From assembly GCA_020638955.1 (NCBI GenBank), contig JACKHO010000001.1, positions 310,001 to 374,000 on the forward strand: 64,000 bases of DNA, given 5' to 3'. This document shows, in pieces, positions 15,803 through 25,072 of this stretch (within the stretch, counting starts at the first letter, position 1; each line of letters starts with the position of its first letter). A program made the translations under genes and the position numbers. This stretch comes from Planctomycetaceae bacterium. GTDB taxonomy: Bacteria > Planctomycetota > Planctomycetia > Planctomycetales > Planctomycetaceae. Under the pieces are notes generated by a model. That model was not told where the DNA came from and made no database searches. It saw only the letters and a program-made list of their open reading frames with translations.

Positions 15803-16777
15803 CTATGCTTCGGCTGGCTGTGCGGCTTCTTCGAACTGGCCGATGCGGCGGAACTTGTCGTAGCGACGGTCGAGGAGTTGGTCGGCGGGAATGGCTGAGA
15901 GGTCTTTCAGGGCTGCGAGAAGTGAAGCCTTGAGCGTTACTGCCATTTTGCGATGGTCGCGGTGTGCTCCGCCGAGCGGTTCAGGAATGATTTCGTCGAC
16001 AATGCCGAATTCCAGCAGGTCCTTGGACGTGAACCGCAGGGCGTTGGCGGCCTTGTCGGCGTGCTTGGCATGTTTCCAAAGAATGCCCGCACATCCTTCG
16101 GGGCTAATGACCGAGTAGTAGGCAAATTGCAGAATGGCGACGTGATCGCCAATTCCAATGCCGAGGGCACCGCCGCTGCCCCCTTCGCCGATGACCACGC
16201 AAACAATCGGCGTGTTGACCTGCGACATTTCGCGGAGGTTGTAGGCAATTTGATATGCCTGCCCACGTTCTTCGGCCCCCACGCCGGGATAGGCGCCGGC
16301 CGTGTCGATGAAACAAATAATGGGCAGGCCGTACTTGGCAGCCATTTGCATTTTCTGAATGGCCTTGCGATAGCCCTCGGGGTGCGACATGCCGTAGTTG
16401 TGCTCAATGCGCTCGGTGAGGTTGCGTCCCTTATGCTGCGCAATGAGCATCACCTTGCGGTCTTCGATTTGTGCAAATCCGGTCAGCATGGCCCGGTCGT
16501 CGCCGTAGGCGCGGTCACCGTGCAGTTCGACGAATTCATCGAAAACCAGTTCGATATAATCGAGCGCCTTTGGTCGATTGTCGTGACGTGCGACCCGCAC
16601 GATATCCCAAGGGCCGAGCTGTTCGTAGACTTCGCGTTTGAGGCGATTGAGCTCGGTCCGCATGGTGCGGATGGCGTCTTTCGTCGTGGCGCTGGGATTG
16701 GGTTGTTCCTCCAGTTTTTCCAACTGGGTTTCCAATTCGAAAATCGGTTTTTCAAACGGGAGTGGGATGAGGGACAT
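15803..16777 (-). CDS. accA: Acetyl-CoA carboxylase carboxyltransferase subunit alpha
   Basis: Together with AccD transfers the carboxyl group from biotin-carrier protein to acetyl-CoA, giving malonyl-CoA for fatty acid synthesis; cytoplasmic. 324 residues, full family length. Seen: the AccA start LPFEKPIFELETQLEKLE, RPKALDYIELVFDEFVELHGDRAYGDD near residue 68, ICFIDTAGAYPGVGAEERGQA near 155, and the glycine-rich GEGGSGGALGIGIGDHV near 200 that forms an oxyanion hole, then YYSVISPEGCAGILWK. No accD or other fatty-acid gene is adjacent. The broken tRNA-Pro lies downstream in the same direction. Confidence 0.96.
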   Translation of the reverse strand: MSLIPLPFEKPIFELETQLEKLEEQPNPSATTKDAIRTMRTELNRLKREVYEQLGPWDIVRVARHDNRPKALDYIELVFDEFVELHGDRAYGDDRAMLTGFAQIEDRKVMLIAQHKGRNLTERIEHNYGMSHPEGYRKAIQKMQMAAKYGLPIICFIDTAGAYPGVGAEERGQAYQIAYNLREMSQVNTPIVCVVIGEGGSGGALGIGIGDHVAILQFAYYSVISPEGCAGILWKHAKHADKAANALRFTSKDLLEFGIVDEIIPEPLGGAHRDHRKMAVTLKASLLAALKDLSAIPADQLLDRRYDKFRRIGQFEEAAQPAEA

Positions 16778-16916
16778 GTGGGAATCGAGTTGCTAAACGG
16801 TTTGCATCCCCATTCTGTGATGGGGACGAATGTGTGTGAATTGAAGTACGACTTAGGGATGAAGCGGGAATGGTATCGTGCGAATCGCAGCGGGTCGACA
16901 AGAGAATTTCCCAGCG

Positions 16917-18416
16917 CTATTCGATGATCAAATCATCCATTGAGGCGAGTGGGATTTCCTCTTCCTCTTTCCTGGCCGGCGCTGGAGTCGGCGCCACCGG
17001 TTGTTGCGACGTGGGTGGTGCTGCGGGAGCCTGCTGCCCTGGTTGTGGCATTCCGGGTGGCATGGGAACTCCGCCGCCGGCCGGAGCCTGTCCAGGCATC
17101 GGCATTCCGGGCATTTGTCCTGGCATCATGCCGGGCATGGGCATTCCGGGCATTTGGCCCGGCATGAATGGCATTTGACCAGGCATCATCCCCGGCATGG
17201 GCATACCAGGCATTTGCATTCCCGGCATCATTCCAGGCATTGGCATCCCGGGCATCATTCCGGGCATGGGCATGTAGGGCATTTGTCCCGGCATCATTCC
17301 GGGCATGGGCATCGGAGGCTGCGCGGGGGCTGATTGGGCCGGTGCTGGTGAAGCCTTTTTCGTTGCACTGTCGCCATCATCGTCACGGCCCAGGCGGAAG
17401 CGGACTTTTTCCTTTGTGGATTCCGCCTTTGGTGCTTCAACTCCTGCAGCACTGCGTTCGGCGTCGGCGCGACTGTCGATGCGTTTGTCGACCGACTGCA
17501 ACTCATTGTCCCTTTCCTTCTCCACAGCCTTTGCGGCCACCGTTTCCGGATTCTCCTTAAAGCATTGGATTTTCGACAGCTCTGAAAAGAGCGACTGCAT
17601 ACTCTCTGGACGCTTCTTAGGATCTTTGGCGATCATCCGCATGACCAGGGCGTCGACTTCGGGGGTCACGTTCGGATTAAAACTCGACGGCACGTCGGGG
17701 ACATCGCGGATATGCATCATGAGCAAGTCATTGGGATTTCCAGTACGGAATGGCGGGAACCCGGTGAGCAACTCGAAGAACATAATCCCCAGGCTGTACA
17801 TGTCCGCCGCAAATGTGAGGGGCTTGCGCTGGATGAGTTCCGGGGCAAGATAGGTGCGAGTCCCCTGAATGGTGATGGCACTCTTGCGTGTCAATGCGTG
17901 CAAAATGCTGTTCGAGGGTTTGCTGCACAGCGAAAAGTCGATGAGGCGAAACTCACCTCCTTTGCTTACGAGGACGTTGTCCGGTTTGATGTCGCGGTGG
18001 ACCCAACCCTTGTCGTGCACGTGTGCCAGAGCCTGCGCTAGCGATTCCATGAGTCGTTTGGTGCGGGCCTGCGCGACGGGCAATTCGTTGCGCAGGTAGC
18101 TTTTCAAATTGGGAGCGCGAAAGTGCTCCATGGTGAAGTAGCCAAACTTCTTGGCCATTTTCAGATCAAACACCTGGATGATGTTTGGATGCGTTAACGA
18201 TTTGCCCACGGCTGCTTCGTGCTTGAGCGAACGTTTGGCGTCGGCGTCTTGCATCGCTTCGGTCAGCAGCAGTTTCATGGCGTAGGTCTGGCCATTGCTG
18301 ATGTGCTTCACCTCCCAGACCTGGGTTGTGTTACCGGTGGCAATGCAATTGACTAACTCAAAGTCGTCAATGAGGTTTTCGCTGTTCTCAAATCCCATGG
18401 AAACAATCTCGACCAT
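16917..18416 (-). CDS. Ser/Thr protein kinase with Met/Pro/Gly-rich tail and DFS motif
   Basis: 499 residues. Kinase domain about residues 20-285: glycine loop ATGNTTQV near 26-33 (degenerate), catalytic Lys 48 in AMK, HRD at 140-142 with DIKPDN, and APE in YLAPELIQ near 190. The metal-binding DFG is DFS (160-162), an unusual but not disabling change. Residues about 375-470 are tandem PGMMPGQ/MPMPGMMPG-type repeats, then a Gln/Pro/Ala linker and acidic end. There is no transmembrane segment, so it is likely cytoplasmic, unlike most planctomycete kinases of this type. An in-frame Met seven codons in is an alternative start. Confidence 0.9.
   Translation of the reverse strand: MVEIVSMGFENSENLIDDFELVNCIATGNTTQVWEVKHISNGQTYAMKLLLTEAMQDADAKRSLKHEAAVGKSLTHPNIIQVFDLKMAKKFGYFTMEHFRAPNLKSYLRNELPVAQARTKRLMESLAQALAHVHDKGWVHRDIKPDNVLVSKGGEFRLIDFSLCSKPSNSILHALTRKSAITIQGTRTYLAPELIQRKPLTFAADMYSLGIMFFELLTGFPPFRTGNPNDLLMMHIRDVPDVPSSFNPNVTPEVDALVMRMIAKDPKKRPESMQSLFSELSKIQCFKENPETVAAKAVEKERDNELQSVDKRIDSRADAERSAAGVEAPKAESTKEKVRFRLGRDDDGDSATKKASPAPAQSAPAQPPMPMPGMMPGQMPYMPMPGMMPGMPMPGMMPGMQMPGMPMPGMMPGQMPFMPGQMPGMPMPGMMPGQMPGMPMPGQAPAGGGVPMPPGMPQPGQQAPAAPPTSQQPVAPTPAPARKEEEEIPLASMDDLIIE
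17040..17315 (-). repeat. Tandem repeats coding for MPGMMPG units
   Basis: Repeated short units of the GGCATGGGCATTCCGGGCAT type encode about 20 PGM/MPGM steps at the end of the kinase. Repeats of this sort change length easily. The opposite strand shows a His-rich open frame, which is a reading artefact of the same repeat. Confidence 0.85.
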
Positions 18417-18620
18417 TCGTCTCGTTCGATATGGAGGTGCGAACGAGAAGACTTTGCGACAGGTTCAGGCGGTGCGGAGACCAATTCTTCCGCCACGATG
18501 TGAACATTTATTCTAAGGCATTGGCCACTGGTATTGCACGACCGAACCAAGCCTGACGCTTGAAAAGTGCCACAATCTGTTGATTCATATCAGGTTACGT
18601 GTTCATGTGTTTCTGGCCAC

Positions 18621-20003
18621 TCACTGGTTCCCGACAGCTCCCGATGCAGCAGACGACCCGCCACCAATGAAGCTGAAGGTATGGACTTCTGGAATGGCCG
18701 TGAATGTGGGGTTAATTGAAAGACGCACGTACCGCCTGTCTGGAGAGACGACAACGCCAGCACGCACACTCGTTCCTTCATTGAGAACACGCACAACGGG
18801 CGCGAATCCAAAGGCGCCTCCCCTTCCCTGCATGGCCGTGTTCAGTCGGCTTTCCGTGAATTCCGCGGCGACGCGCTGCACGTCAGCCGAATTGTTCGTC
18901 GACCGCACAGTTCGATTTGCAATCGCCTCCAGCTGGGTGATGTTTCCTCGGTGCATGCTGAGAGTGCGACGAGGTTGGGTGCGGCGTCCCTGTGGAAGAG
19001 TGACGGTAATCGTCGCTTCCCCTTCTTCGAGCTTTACAGTATGTCGTTCCGTTTTCTCTTGAGGGGTACCGACTGCCGTGCTCACGGTGACAACGGCCCT
19101 ATTGCTCACAATTCTTCCCCCCTGGCTGACTATGTGGAGCTGATAATCTCCCGGATAGCCGCGCGGACAAATGTACTCTTCGTAAGAAGACTCAGGCGTT
19201 GGTCCGTATCCGTCGTGCGTGTGCAGTCCACCCCCCATTGTCTCGGGAGTTTCGAAGGAGCAAATGGTCCCCGGAGGTTCCGTGACAGCCAAGTCGAGGT
19301 CCGCTTCGCCACTCCATTCGACACGGATTCTCATGTCCCTTGTGCGGGCCTGGATGAGCAACTTGTCGATTTCGCCAGACTGCTCTACGTTTCCTGACTG
19401 ACGCAGCTTACGTTGTGCTTCGGTCACGGCAATGAGGGCGGCGCGGTGCTGTTGCTCGTAGTCATTCCCCCAATAATGTTCGAGAATTCCGCAACCGGCC
19501 CAGGCAATGTCTTCCGGCGTCTTCAATAGCTGTGCCTGCTTGAGTCCCAGCAAATAAGGTTCTGGACGTTCTGGAAACATCTGAGCCCCCTGGCGATACA
19601 TATGCAGTGCAGCAGCGTGCCGCTTGAAGTTTGCCAGGTACGCGCCCGAGTACATCACGGAGCCGTAGTCGACATTGCCGAAATCGGAGAGAGACAGGAC
19701 AACGCGTTCAATGTCCTCATGGGGCCGTCCCGCCTGCTCCATAGCAACAGCCAGCAGTTCATACATCCACGGCTGTGCCTGTCCATTGATGAGCGCAGAC
19801 TGGATGCAACTGATGACGTGCTCGTGCTCCTTCGCCTTGGAAAGTGTCAGGACTAAATCCGAAACGATCCTAGGATGTGGCCGGTGTTGCTTGAAAAATG
19901 CCGGCCAGACTTCCTTGGGACTCCTGCCAGCATATTCTGGCAGCACTATGTCTTTGTCGTACTCAATCCTGGGAAGCGAGACCCCAAAAGCAGGATCGAC
20001 CAT
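18621..20003 (-). CDS. TPR and DUF2135-like protein; probable second half of a frameshifted gene
   Basis: 460 residues from ATG 20003. Residues 40-210 are helical repeats of TPR type (YLANFKRHAAALHMYRQGAQ). Residues 225-320 resemble DUF2135/cell-surface domains: MRIRVEWSGEADLDLAVTEP, YEEYICPRGYPGDYQLHI. The end (FGFAPVVRVLNEGTSVRAG, VVSPDRRYVRLSINPTF) recalls C-terminal segments of planctomycete secretin-related proteins. The ATG has no Shine-Dalgarno, and no start codon lies upstream, but the frame is open through PSPSPQTG-type linker codons back to an A9 run that ends the upstream gene. It is therefore likely translated as part of one product with 20087-22624. Confidence 0.8.
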   Translation of the reverse strand: MVDPAFGVSLPRIEYDKDIVLPEYAGRSPKEVWPAFFKQHRPHPRIVSDLVLTLSKAKEHEHVISCIQSALINGQAQPWMYELLAVAMEQAGRPHEDIERVVLSLSDFGNVDYGSVMYSGAYLANFKRHAAALHMYRQGAQMFPERPEPYLLGLKQAQLLKTPEDIAWAGCGILEHYWGNDYEQQHRAALIAVTEAQRKLRQSGNVEQSGEIDKLLIQARTRDMRIRVEWSGEADLDLAVTEPPGTICSFETPETMGGGLHTHDGYGPTPESSYEEYICPRGYPGDYQLHIVSQGGRIVSNRAVVTVSTAVGTPQEKTERHTVKLEEGEATITVTLPQGRRTQPRRTLSMHRGNITQLEAIANRTVRSTNNSADVQRVAAEFTESRLNTAMQGRGGAFGFAPVVRVLNEGTSVRAGVVVSPDRRYVRLSINPTFTAIPEVHTFSFIGGGSSAASGAVGNQ

Positions 20004-20086
20004 CCCCGTCTGAGGCGACGGAGATGGTCGTTGATCCGAATCGTTAGAACTCCCTGCCCGCGTGGTTTGCGCAGGTTTCGCTGAGT

Positions 20087-22624
20087 CTACGGTTTTTTTT
20101 TGGCGTTGCGAATGCTTTGGGCGTCAAACGTGGGGGCTGCTTCAGCAGGCACACTGAACTGACCAAAACCACCACCGCCGCCGCCGAAGCCACCACCTTG
20201 CTGGCCAAAGCCGCCTTGCTGGCCGCCCTGCTGGCCAAATCCGCCACCACCGAATCCACCCTGTTGTCCGAGACCACCGCCGCCTCCACCGAATCCACCA
20301 CCGAGTGGCTGAACGGGAATGACGAGGTCGGCAACAGGATAGACGCGAGTCTGCAGTGTCTCATCAGCCTTGAGCTGGGTGGTGATTTTCATCACTTCGT
20401 CTTCAATGACATAGGTCAGTTCAATTCCGCCCACGTCTTCCAGCAGGAGCTTCAGAGCACTTCGCAGGCTGATACCGGAAATGACCATTTTCACTTCGGT
20501 GTCAGGACCAATCCCTTCTGCCAGCAGTGCTGCGTAGTCAAGCCGAATGGGAATGTTGTGAATTGACGAAATGTACTCGACGACGTCTTCCAGCGGGTTG
20601 CCGGGGAATTCGAGCGAGGTTGTATCTTTGAGTGCTTCGTGAATACGACGCTCGTTTTCGTTGCTCTGGTGCAAGTCCACAGACTTCCACTTGGCACGCA
20701 TTTCCGTGAGGGCCTGCCACACTTCTGCGGCTGGATAGCGGATGGGAGGCTCATCTGGGTAAGGAACGTGCGATAGTTCAACCTGATACAGCACTTCGAG
20801 GTAGCGGTCGGCTCGCAACTGACGCAAGCGATCCACTTTGTCGAGCTGACCAGCGGCTTCTGTTGTGAAGACCTCGGCTGCTCCAACGGCACTGTTGGGA
20901 TAAGCGCTAATGATTTGGCGAGCACCGGCTTCGGCCTGCTCGAAGGCTTTGAAGTCACCGTGGAATCCGTCGTCCATCAAGGCGCGAATGCGGTTGACCA
21001 TTTGTTCGAGTTGTTCGTCACGATCAATTTCGTAATCGATGAGTGCACGCTGGGCTTCCGTTTCTGCACTGCGAACCAACTGCTGGGCAATGAGCGCCGC
21101 CTGCTTTTCCTTGTTGGTATGGAATTGCTGAATGCGGTCGTTCACACGACGCAACAGGTTCTCACGGAGTTCGGGATCAATATCCGCGGCCGACTTGATG
21201 TTGCCGCGAATCGTTTCCAGTTGGGAAATACCGGCGTCTGGTGATGCTTTGAACTTTTCGTCAGCGGAATTCAGGCCTTGCTCGACCTGTTGAGACAGTC
21301 GTGCTCCTCGCGCTGCACGTGCTTCTACATAGAGGTCGATGCTGCTGGCGCCTCGTGGAGCTTGTCGGGCGGGATCGATTGTTGCCGCATCATTTGTAAT
21401 CGGTCCCTCGGGGGCAGCATCGTCGGTAGCGGAACCTTCTTCAACTTGGGCAACCTGCTGGATTTGAGCCAGGCCAGCTGCGTTAATCAATGAACGGGAA
21501 CGGGCGTTGTTCGGATCGATTTCCTGAAGCTCGAAGCCAATGCGCTCCGCCTCTTCATTGTTGCCAACAGCGAGTGCCTGCTGGCCCTGCATTTCCAGAC
21601 GAGCAACCTGATCCTCGAATCCCTGATGAGCAAGGCTGACCATCCAGTCGGCAGCCAGTCCCAACCCAAGGCCATCAACCGACTCGTTGTTTCGATACAT
21701 GTGCTTCAGAAACGTATTTCCTTGAGCACGAACAGGTGAGTCGACAGCGAATGATCGTACGGCACCCCGTTCTTCAACGGTAAGTTTCAGTCCTTCGCCA
21801 ACGTTACCTTCATAAAGATAAACGGTTTCCCGATCACTTCGCATGGGGAGCGGATGAGCTGGCAAAAGGTTCGCTGTACCGAAGGTCACATTGGTTGGGT
21901 ACTCCACTTCGACGTGACCTGCTTCAGCAAGCTCTTGACCAATTTGGCTGCCCTGATTGGTTTCACGATCTTGCATGACGAACCCGCCAGTTTCCTGAGC
22001 GAGTGTTCCCAGCAGTCGCAAATCGGTATTTGAACCGAGGGCAAAGCTGTGGACGGGAATCTTGGCGTCGCGAAGCTCTGTAGTGAGCTGCCGCATTTCG
22101 TCCAACTGAATGAGGTGCGCGGCACTCATGCCATCGCCAATGTAAACAATCCCACTGGCCTTCGAATCGCCGAGCAGACTCTTGGCGGCTTCCAATCCGT
22201 TAAGGAGGTTAGTGGCTCCGGCGGGGAAACGTTGATCCAGTCGCTCTTTGGCTGTGACGCGTGCGTCAGCTGGGGCCTGGAAGCCATCGGTCATGGCAGC
22301 AGTTTTCACGTCGACGGCGAGCACAGCCACCTGATCGTTGTCGGCTAGTGCTCCGAGGAATGAATCCAGGACGCTGAAGCCGAGTTCGCGGTGTTCCCCA
22401 ATCTGGCTGGCTGAGGTGTCGATGAGCACCACGAATTTCATGGGCTGTGAAACAATCCGTTTTTCGCCTGAGCGAATGGATACCGAGCCATAGGCCGTTC
22501 CATCGGGGGCGTCATACGTCCGCAGCAGAAGGGAGTTTTCACCAGCAAAAGCACTGGCTTGCCAAAGACCGACAGCACACATTGCGGGAACGCAGCGCCG
22601 AATCAGTTTTCGCAAGTCGAACAT
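20087..22624 (-). CDS. Secreted von Willebrand A protein with STN/secretin-N-like domain
   Basis: 845 residues with an N-terminal signal segment (about residues 12-28). Residues 60-250 are a VWA domain: FVVLIDTSASQIGEHRELG gives the DxSxS metal site, and GIVYIGDGMSA follows. A helical, coiled-coil-like part with TPR-like helices spans about 370-640. Residues 680-775 look like an STN/secretin N0-type unit: TSLEFPGNPLEDVVEYISSIH, RSALKLLLEDVGGIELTYVIED. Then comes a Gly/Gln-rich GGGFGQQGG tail to the stop after the A9 run. Planctomycete proteins of this layout are outer-surface or assembly proteins of unknown role. Confidence 0.88.
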   Translation of the reverse strand: MFDLRKLIRRCVPAMCAVGLWQASAFAGENSLLLRTYDAPDGTAYGSVSIRSGEKRIVSQPMKFVVLIDTSASQIGEHRELGFSVLDSFLGALADNDQVAVLAVDVKTAAMTDGFQAPADARVTAKERLDQRFPAGATNLLNGLEAAKSLLGDSKASGIVYIGDGMSAAHLIQLDEMRQLTTELRDAKIPVHSFALGSNTDLRLLGTLAQETGGFVMQDRETNQGSQIGQELAEAGHVEVEYPTNVTFGTANLLPAHPLPMRSDRETVYLYEGNVGEGLKLTVEERGAVRSFAVDSPVRAQGNTFLKHMYRNNESVDGLGLGLAADWMVSLAHQGFEDQVARLEMQGQQALAVGNNEEAERIGFELQEIDPNNARSRSLINAAGLAQIQQVAQVEEGSATDDAAPEGPITNDAATIDPARQAPRGASSIDLYVEARAARGARLSQQVEQGLNSADEKFKASPDAGISQLETIRGNIKSAADIDPELRENLLRRVNDRIQQFHTNKEKQAALIAQQLVRSAETEAQRALIDYEIDRDEQLEQMVNRIRALMDDGFHGDFKAFEQAEAGARQIISAYPNSAVGAAEVFTTEAAGQLDKVDRLRQLRADRYLEVLYQVELSHVPYPDEPPIRYPAAEVWQALTEMRAKWKSVDLHQSNENERRIHEALKDTTSLEFPGNPLEDVVEYISSIHNIPIRLDYAALLAEGIGPDTEVKMVISGISLRSALKLLLEDVGGIELTYVIEDEVMKITTQLKADETLQTRVYPVADLVIPVQPLGGGFGGGGGGLGQQGGFGGGGFGQQGGQQGGFGQQGGGFGGGGGGFGQFSVPAEAAPTFDAQSIRNAKKKP
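20093..20101 (-). other. A9 homopolymer joining two frames
   Basis: On the coding (minus) strand GCC is followed by nine A residues and CCGTAG, which ends the upstream gene. With ten A residues the reading becomes ACC GTA GAC TCA GCG and runs without a stop into the downstream protein. Runs of nine A residues are known sites of RNA polymerase slippage and also of sequencing and replication indels, so the sequence alone cannot separate programmed slippage from mutation or error. Confidence 0.8.
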
Positions 22625-22851
22625 ATTGGCTCTCCACCTCTGGAAATTGAATTGAGGATTTGAGGATTGTGAGTGATGTGCAAGTGAGGTGTTGCTTTAC
22701 GTGTAAAACGGTTCGCAACGTGGGGAATCCACACCCTTCAATGGTATCGGGGGATGGGTTCCACTGAAAAACAAATTCCTTGCAACCCCCACAATTCTCG
22801 TCAGTTTTCCAACCACCGAATCAGAATCGTCGGAATGATCGGACACCCCGA

Positions 22852-23322
22852 CTATTGGGCAAATTCGTTGATTCTGGTGCGTTCCGCAAAAACTCGCTCC
22901 AAACGGCTACGCGAATACATGCGGACAACTTCATTGTTATACGTCACGCGATTGAGTTCATCGCGGTCGAGTTGATCCTGGATTTCTGGAATCACCTGTC
23001 CGGAATACAGCGCGGCAAACGTCTCCGGATCGACACCCCGACCCGATTCTAGGTCGTCTTTGGCATCTCCGCCGCCAGAAAGAATGAGAAAGGCGTTGGG
23101 ACCATTGGTAATGGACTCATAACGCCCTTCCGTTCGCAACGACTCCATCGCTTCAATCAGCGACCGGTTGGCAGCGCGAATTTTGTTCTCGCTGTCAGCA
23201 CTCGGACCATCTGTGGCCTTTTGAGCAAATACGCTCAATTCTGTGGTTCCGGCAACAGTTCCCAGTAAATAACCGACGGTGAGCATGGCACAGCCGAAAA
23301 CCATTGGACGCCATTTGGACAT
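22852..23322 (-). CDS. Hypothetical membrane-anchored protein, 156 residues
   Basis: Start ATG 23322 (MSKWRP) is chosen because AGAGG lies 8-10 bases upstream; the longer frame from 23430 has no such site. One hydrophobic segment near residues 7-30 (GCAMLTVGYLLGTVAG) acts as signal anchor. The remainder is hydrophilic, with ENKIRAANRSLIEAMESLRTEGRY near 45 and a Gly-rich FLILSGGGDA near 80. No family was recognised with certainty. It lies downstream of the small membrane protein gene in the same direction, 119 bases away. Confidence 0.75.
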   Translation of the reverse strand: MSKWRPMVFGCAMLTVGYLLGTVAGTTELSVFAQKATDGPSADSENKIRAANRSLIEAMESLRTEGRYESITNGPNAFLILSGGGDAKDDLESGRGVDPETFAALYSGQVIPEIQDQLDRDELNRVTYNNEVVRMYSRSRLERVFAERTRINEFAQ

Positions 23323-23441
23323 GGATTGACCTCTTACAAATTGGATGCAATCAAAATACCGCGGAGTCGTTACCTGCTGCCGCGTTGTCATGCAATGACA
23401 ATACTGCAGTGAGATGAACCAATCCAGCAATAGGCCGCTGC

Positions 23442-23636
23442 TTACGCAGCTTTACGCTCGTCTGCCTGCACTTGTGGAACTGGAAGTCGCTTGATCTCAG
23501 GGGCTTCCGACTTTTCTTCGCTGTTTTCCGGATTCGCATGATAGCTCAGGGACATCAGCACGAAGGAGGCGCCAATGGCAATCAAGCACCCCAACAGGGC
23601 AAACTGGTCGTCGGTCAGTTGAAAATCAAAGGGCAT
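23442..23636 (-). CDS. Small single-pass membrane protein, 64 residues
   Basis: Read from ATG 23636 (MPFDFQLTDDQFALLG); upstream in-frame starts at 23678 are possible. One strongly hydrophobic helix (ALLGCLIAIGASFVLMSL) is followed by a charged tail rich in Glu, Lys and Pro. The function is unknown. Codon use fits the neighbours and the frame is not explained by another gene, so I take it as real. It may be co-transcribed with 22852-23322. Confidence 0.6.
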   Translation of the reverse strand: MPFDFQLTDDQFALLGCLIAIGASFVLMSLSYHANPENSEEKSEAPEIKRLPVPQVQADERKAA

Positions 23637-23678
23637 GGCATTGCTCACGTGGAGAGGATGCGTGCGATTGGATGACAA

Positions 23679-24061
23679 TGGTCACCATCAGCCAGTTTCT
23701 TCGGATTCATTGCCAGGCAAACTCGAAAGGGAGTCGACGCCACCCCAAGATCACCCCAGAACTGCCGCACGGCAATAAGCGAAAGAATGGCTGCACGGAA
23801 TATGCGGGTTGTGCAGTCTGCACCGCATGCAGGCCTCTATCTGGCATGGACGGTGAAAACGGCGGTATGATTTCACGTTCTTGGCCGGTCCCGGTCGATT
23901 CGGTTGATTCCGAGTCAAGCGGCACACGAAGTTAGTGAAAGTGTTTCTCTATCTCTTTCCCACAGCCAGCCCTTGACGCGGAACACCGCTCAGCCTTATC
24001 CCTTGTTGTGGAAAAGAAGACCATTTTGTACCGCGGTGTACGCCACTGCCGGGAGTTCAGC
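23679..24061. other. Intergenic stretch without a supported gene
   Basis: Lies between divergent genes at 23442-23636 (minus) and 24062 (plus). Short frames exist on both strands but have no family character, signal or ribosome-binding site. It probably holds the promoters for both neighbours; no convincing boxes could be fixed by eye. Confidence 0.5.
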
Positions 24062-24820
24062 ATGATCCATCGACTTTACGCGATCGTCATCCTTTCACAT
24101 TTGCTTTGCGGCGCCTTGCAGGCACAAGGAACTCGTGGATTTGAAAATGGCGTAAAAGCGCAGTCCACGATTGAGGAAATCGTGCGGCAGCCTGATTTGT
24201 GGATGATGGAAGTCCAGTTCAAGCAAATGCGGATGGTCTACGTCCCCGTGGTTGACCCCCAAACCGGGAAGGCCACTGAGGAGCACGTCTGGTATCTGGC
24301 GTATCGCTTCATCAACCGTCCAGTGGCCAGTCGTCCCAATGAAGACTCGGAGCCAATCAACCAATTGGACCCCCTGCCCGGCCCCCGGATGTTCCAACCC
24401 AAGTTTACGTTGATTACGTACGACAATCCGGAGACTGAAATCCCCATCGAAATTCTGCAAGATGATATTGTCCCCGACGCCCTGCCCCGCATTCGCGAAA
24501 TTGAGCGGGTTGCCGTCGAGAATTCAGTGGGGCTGTACCGTGAGTTGCCGGAGACCGTTGCCGAAGACGCTGAAGAACAGCCTTGGGTGTACGGTGTCGC
24601 CACGTGGCGGAATGTCGATCCCCACACAGACTTCTTCAAAGTCATTATGACCGGGTTTTCCAACGGTTATGAACTCCGGCCAGGCGATGACCAGGCCACT
24701 ACCTGGCGTCGGGCCATTGTCCAAAAATTCCGCCGCCCCGGCGACGAATTCGACCCGAACCGCAAAGAATTTTCATTCGACGGCACCGCTTCCTGGATTT
24801 TTGTACCCGATGGGAAGTAA
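24062..24820 (+). CDS. Secreted hypothetical protein of planctomycete type, 252 residues
   Basis: ATG 24062 is chosen over the in-frame start at 24008 because GGGAG lies 8 bases upstream and a classical signal peptide follows (MIHRLYAIVILSHLLCGALQAQG, shown in part: hydrophobic residues 4-18, cleavage near AQA/QG). The mature part begins with DLWMMEVQFKQMRMVYVP and has a long Tyr/Trp-rich beta region with HVWYLAYRFINRP near 80 and YGVATWRNVDPHTDFFKV near 185. I know this only as a conserved planctomycete secreted protein of unknown role. tRNA-Arg follows. Confidence 0.82.
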   Translation: MIHRLYAIVILSHLLCGALQAQGTRGFENGVKAQSTIEEIVRQPDLWMMEVQFKQMRMVYVPVVDPQTGKATEEHVWYLAYRFINRPVASRPNEDSEPINQLDPLPGPRMFQPKFTLITYDNPETEIPIEILQDDIVPDALPRIREIERVAVENSVGLYRELPETVAEDAEEQPWVYGVATWRNVDPHTDFFKVIMTGFSNGYELRPGDDQATTWRRAIVQKFRRPGDEFDPNRKEFSFDGTASWIFVPDGK

Positions 24821-24941
24821 GTCCGCCGGCAGCACAACTCCCGTTCAGTTCACGCATTCGCACAAATTGCGGGACATGCTGAACCTTGCAGTTCCAGAGA
24901 AGCTTGCGTAGAGTTCGTCCGGTGTGACATTCACACCAGTT

Positions 24942-25015
<74 letters not shown>

Positions 25016-25021
25016 CTTTTC

Positions 25022-25045
25022 AGCCGCCTTCGGGCGGCTTTTTTT
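25022..25045 (+). terminator. Terminator after tRNA-Arg
   Basis: AGCCGCC TTCG GGCGGCT forms a seven-base-pair stem with a stable TTCG tetraloop, followed by a run of seven T residues counted from the stem end. Confidence 0.92.
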
Positions 25046-25072
25046 GTGCGCTGATGAGGGCTGAATTCGGCG

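Noticed and set aside
15953..16927. 324-residue frame opposite accA
   Set aside because: Complementary shadow of accA, which is unmistakable.
17001..17333. His/Arg/Gly-rich frame that looks like a metal-binding protein
   Set aside because: It is the antisense reading of the MPGM repeats of the kinase gene.
20044..20102. -1 reading after the A9 run (NRRLSETC...)
   Set aside because: Ends at TAA after 16 codons; the +1 reading is the one that joins the next gene, so a -1 product seems less meaningful.
23707..23925. 72-residue minus-strand frame
   Set aside because: No start context, family or coding signature; treated as empty intergenic sequence.
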